Part shown: positions 62,020 through 64,000 of the stretch, in pieces
How the letters are laid out: every line of letters begins with the position of its first letter
How positions within the stretch are numbered: position 1 is the first letter of the stretch
Assembly (NCBI GenBank): GCA_002342505.1
Contig: DDQB01000108.1
Span: 1-64,000 of the forward strand
DNA length: 64,000 nt
Direction: 5' to 3'
Source: Acidaminococcaceae bacterium UBA2453
Lineage (GTDB): Bacteria > Bacillota > Negativicutes > Acidaminococcales > Acidaminococcaceae
Program-made: the position numbers and the translations under genes
The notes under the pieces: model-generated
Seen by the model: the letters and a program-made list of their open reading frames with translations, nothing else
Told to the model about the DNA's origin: nothing
Databases searched by the model: none

Positions 62020-63999
62020 TCAGAATGTAATACGGTATTCCACGCTGTACCGTCTGTCATGGTTTTCATCCTGTGAAAGTGTAAGATTCATGTGTTCTGT
62101 TAACTGATACTGAGTGTAAACATTATAATGCATGCCGTTAAAACTTTGCGTATAGCCCACTTTCCAACGTTCAGTCAGGTTCTTGGCAATCAGGAAATTA
62201 TACTGTTCCTTTTCGTCCGGAGACAGTTCCCGAACGATCCGGTTGTCAAAATCGACTCCGTTTTCAACCTTCCCGACATATAAGCGGAAATCATCAATTC
62301 CCAGCGCCTTCCGGATAGTCTGTTCCACGCCTCCCAGCAGGCCTGTCTCCAGCCCTGCAATCAGCAGATTGTGCATATCTTCATTCGTAATATCGTCACT
62401 GCCCGCCGTAGAGCGCTGCAATGTCAGCATGCGCACGATTTCGTTCTGGGACAGAGGCGGGTCAGAACGTAACACAAAATTCAGATTGTCCCGGCTCAGA
62501 GGTCCGTCAAGCTGCAATGCAATTCGGTACCGGCTGAATCTCGTATTGGCATTCAGACGGACAGAAGGAAGGAAGGTTCCCCGTTCCGACCAGCGCACAG
62601 CCCCTTTCTCTACCTTGAACCGTGTCCGAAGATACGTTATCGTTCCCTTTGTCGTTTCTATCCCCCCATCGATCCTTGGAAACACGGTGCTTCCCTGTGC
62701 GTGCACACTTCCCTTCAGCCACAGATCATACAAGTATTTATTATACAGATGAACTTTTGGTCCCAGCGTGACCGACACATCCATCCCCAGGTTGCTATTT
62801 CCTTCTCCCAAGGAAGGAATCGTCGGCATATTTACAAGCACGTCGTCCAACCTGAAATCTGCGGTCACCTTTGGCCTCCATCCTTCCGCTATGCCGGAGG
62901 TCGGCGGCTTAGCCGTCTCAGCGCCGCTTTCATCCTGTTTCTCTAACAAATGCCTGGGAATCCTATAATGTTCTGGCGCCAGACTGAACGTTCCATTAAT
63001 CCGTCCTTTAAAAATCGAAGAATCGATTTCTGCGTTTTGAGCCTTGCCGTTAAACAGATACGCCTTGTCTTCATTTGCTTTCAGGTCATAGGTGCCGCTG
63101 CCTTCCAGCGTACCCTTGCCAAGCATAGCGGCAGCCTTCTCCACACGGACCTGGGTTCCCTGAAATACGACGCGCAGATTCACCTTATCCAGCAGTGAAT
63201 ATACGCCAGCCAGCTTCAGACATCCATCTGCAACTTCAAGATTGCCGAACATCTGCGGATTGTCCAGAGTTCCTGCCAATCGCAGCGTTCCCCGCGTATC
63301 CCCCAGCCCCCAGTCTATAGAGGGCAATGTGCCCAAAACTGCCAGACTGGCATGATTAAAATCAGCCAAAATATCCATCTGCGCATCCGGATTCTTTCTA
63401 TGCTCTTTTGTCCGGAACAAATCCATAGGAATCCTGCCGCTGGCAGACAAATAATATGCATCTCTGTCGATCTTTAAACGGTTCAGCGTAAGTATATCAC
63501 GATCAAGTGTAACTTCTGCAACGCCACGGTCAAAGGCCACATCTTCAAAATTACCTTCAGTCAGCTCCAGCGTTCCCTGTCCCTTGGGAGCATCCAAAGC
63601 ACCTTCTAAATGAGCCGTCATATTCAGAGCGCCGGCCAGGGAAGCAGGTTTCTCCATAAAGGCTGTAATGATCGCGGGGTTCGCATCATTGGCAAGCGCA
63701 TCTATATTCAGCGTGCGGTTTTTTAAATCAACCATTCCCCGTAAAGAAATAACGCCTTCCTCACGGAATGTCCTGTCTTCCTGTAATTTTATATTGTCGA
63801 TTGTAAGAACACCCTTGTTTAATCTGGCTTTTAATGCCATCTGGTCATATTTGACGCCATTGATATCCAGCTTATATCCCCAGAAATCCGCAACCGTACC
63901 TTTTCCCCGCCCGTTAAATTCCAGCGTACCGGCAGCAAGTCCTTTTACCGGGAAATCAATCCGCGCCATCTTCAGGATATTCTGCAGATCCCCATACAT
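62020..63999 (-). CDS. TamB-like translocation/assembly protein, C-terminal part (runs off window)
   Basis: The visible 659 codons are the C-terminal part of an AsmA-like/TamB protein; the frame continues past 64000, so the start is outside. Repeated beta-strands (LTLNRLKIDRDAYYLSASGRIPMDL, GTLRLAGTLDNPQMFGNLEVADG) form the groove that moves phospholipids or assists barrel assembly. The DUF490 end, TRFSRYRIALQLDGPLSRDNLNFVLRSDPPLSQNEIVRMLTLQR and the final RRYSVEYRITF, is typical. It heads the visible outer-membrane cluster, with the sigma gene 15 bases downstream. Confidence 0.88.
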   Translation of the reverse strand: MYGDLQNILKMARIDFPVKGLAAGTLEFNGRGKGTVADFWGYKLDINGVKYDQMALKARLNKGVLTIDNIKLQEDRTFREEGVISLRGMVDLKNRTLNIDALANDANPAIITAFMEKPASLAGALNMTAHLEGALDAPKGQGTLELTEGNFEDVAFDRGVAEVTLDRDILTLNRLKIDRDAYYLSASGRIPMDLFRTKEHRKNPDAQMDILADFNHASLAVLGTLPSIDWGLGDTRGTLRLAGTLDNPQMFGNLEVADGCLKLAGVYSLLDKVNLRVVFQGTQVRVEKAAAMLGKGTLEGSGTYDLKANEDKAYLFNGKAQNAEIDSSIFKGRINGTFSLAPEHYRIPRHLLEKQDESGAETAKPPTSGIAEGWRPKVTADFRLDDVLVNMPTIPSLGEGNSNLGMDVSVTLGPKVHLYNKYLYDLWLKGSVHAQGSTVFPRIDGGIETTKGTITYLRTRFKVEKGAVRWSERGTFLPSVRLNANTRFSRYRIALQLDGPLSRDNLNFVLRSDPPLSQNEIVRMLTLQRSTAGSDDITNEDMHNLLIAGLETGLLGGVEQTIRKALGIDDFRLYVGKVENGVDFDNRIVRELSPDEKEQYNFLIAKNLTERWKVGYTQSFNGMHYNVYTQYQLTEHMNLTLSQDENHDRRYSVEYRITF

Positions 64000-64000
64000 G

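Overview
This window comes from a diderm (lipopolysaccharide-bearing) Firmicute of the class Negativicutes. It combines Firmicutes-type traits (an N-terminally extended L27 with its Prp protease, a CIRCE operator, strong AGGAGG ribosome sites, TTGACA/TATAAT promoters) with a complete lipid A/Kdo and outer-membrane biogenesis cluster. Catabolic NAD-type glutamate dehydrogenase, a 2-hydroxyacyl-CoA dehydratase activase-like giant protein, CstA, a formimino-THF cyclodeaminase-type enzyme and a spermidine/putrescine transporter suggest an amino-acid-fermenting anaerobe such as Acidaminococcaceae. The genus is inference only.

Layout. 1-14 kb: mostly minus-strand housekeeping genes (cyclophilin, gamma carbonic anhydrase, MFS exporter, CstA, lytic transglycosylase, coaE-polA, LapA-like, aminotransferase), with a plus-strand GH18 lipoprotein and two tRNA-Leu genes. 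14-22 kb: large inverted repeats, gdhA, a potABCD operon carrying a possible 42-codon gene, a split threonine exporter and a UDG-like protein. 22-34 kb: a His/Tyr/Pro-rich secreted protein, a YdcF-like protein, an XRE regulator, the 1489-aa activase/dehydratase fusion with a long repeated leader, a heat-shock gene with CIRCE plus a possible RNA thermometer, an acyltransferase, the rplU-prp-rpmA operon, a serine acetyltransferase and tRNA-Ser.

34-64 kb is almost entirely minus strand. Read in transcription order it runs tamB (partial), sigma factor, a membrane protein, bamA, a possible beta-barrel protein, three OmpH/Skp paralogues, lpxD, a lipid A acyltransferase, lpxC, fabZ, lpxA, lpxI, lpxB, msbA, a kdtA-lpxK fusion, kdsB, kdsA, kdsD, kdsC, a second acyltransferase, lptC, lptA, lptB, lptF/G, a DUF3084 protein and a YqgF-like nuclease. 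Together these make lipid A-Kdo, flip it, carry it across the periplasm and assemble outer-membrane proteins. No lptD homologue is in the window.

The most unusual non-coding signals are a three-copy family of intergenic hairpins sharing an apical sequence (14.2, 31.3 and 33.8 kb), a 22-bp perfect inverted repeat at 14.1 kb, a repeated element in the giant gene's leader, and the two-layer control region of hsp20. All product calls rest on sequence reading; no database search was run.
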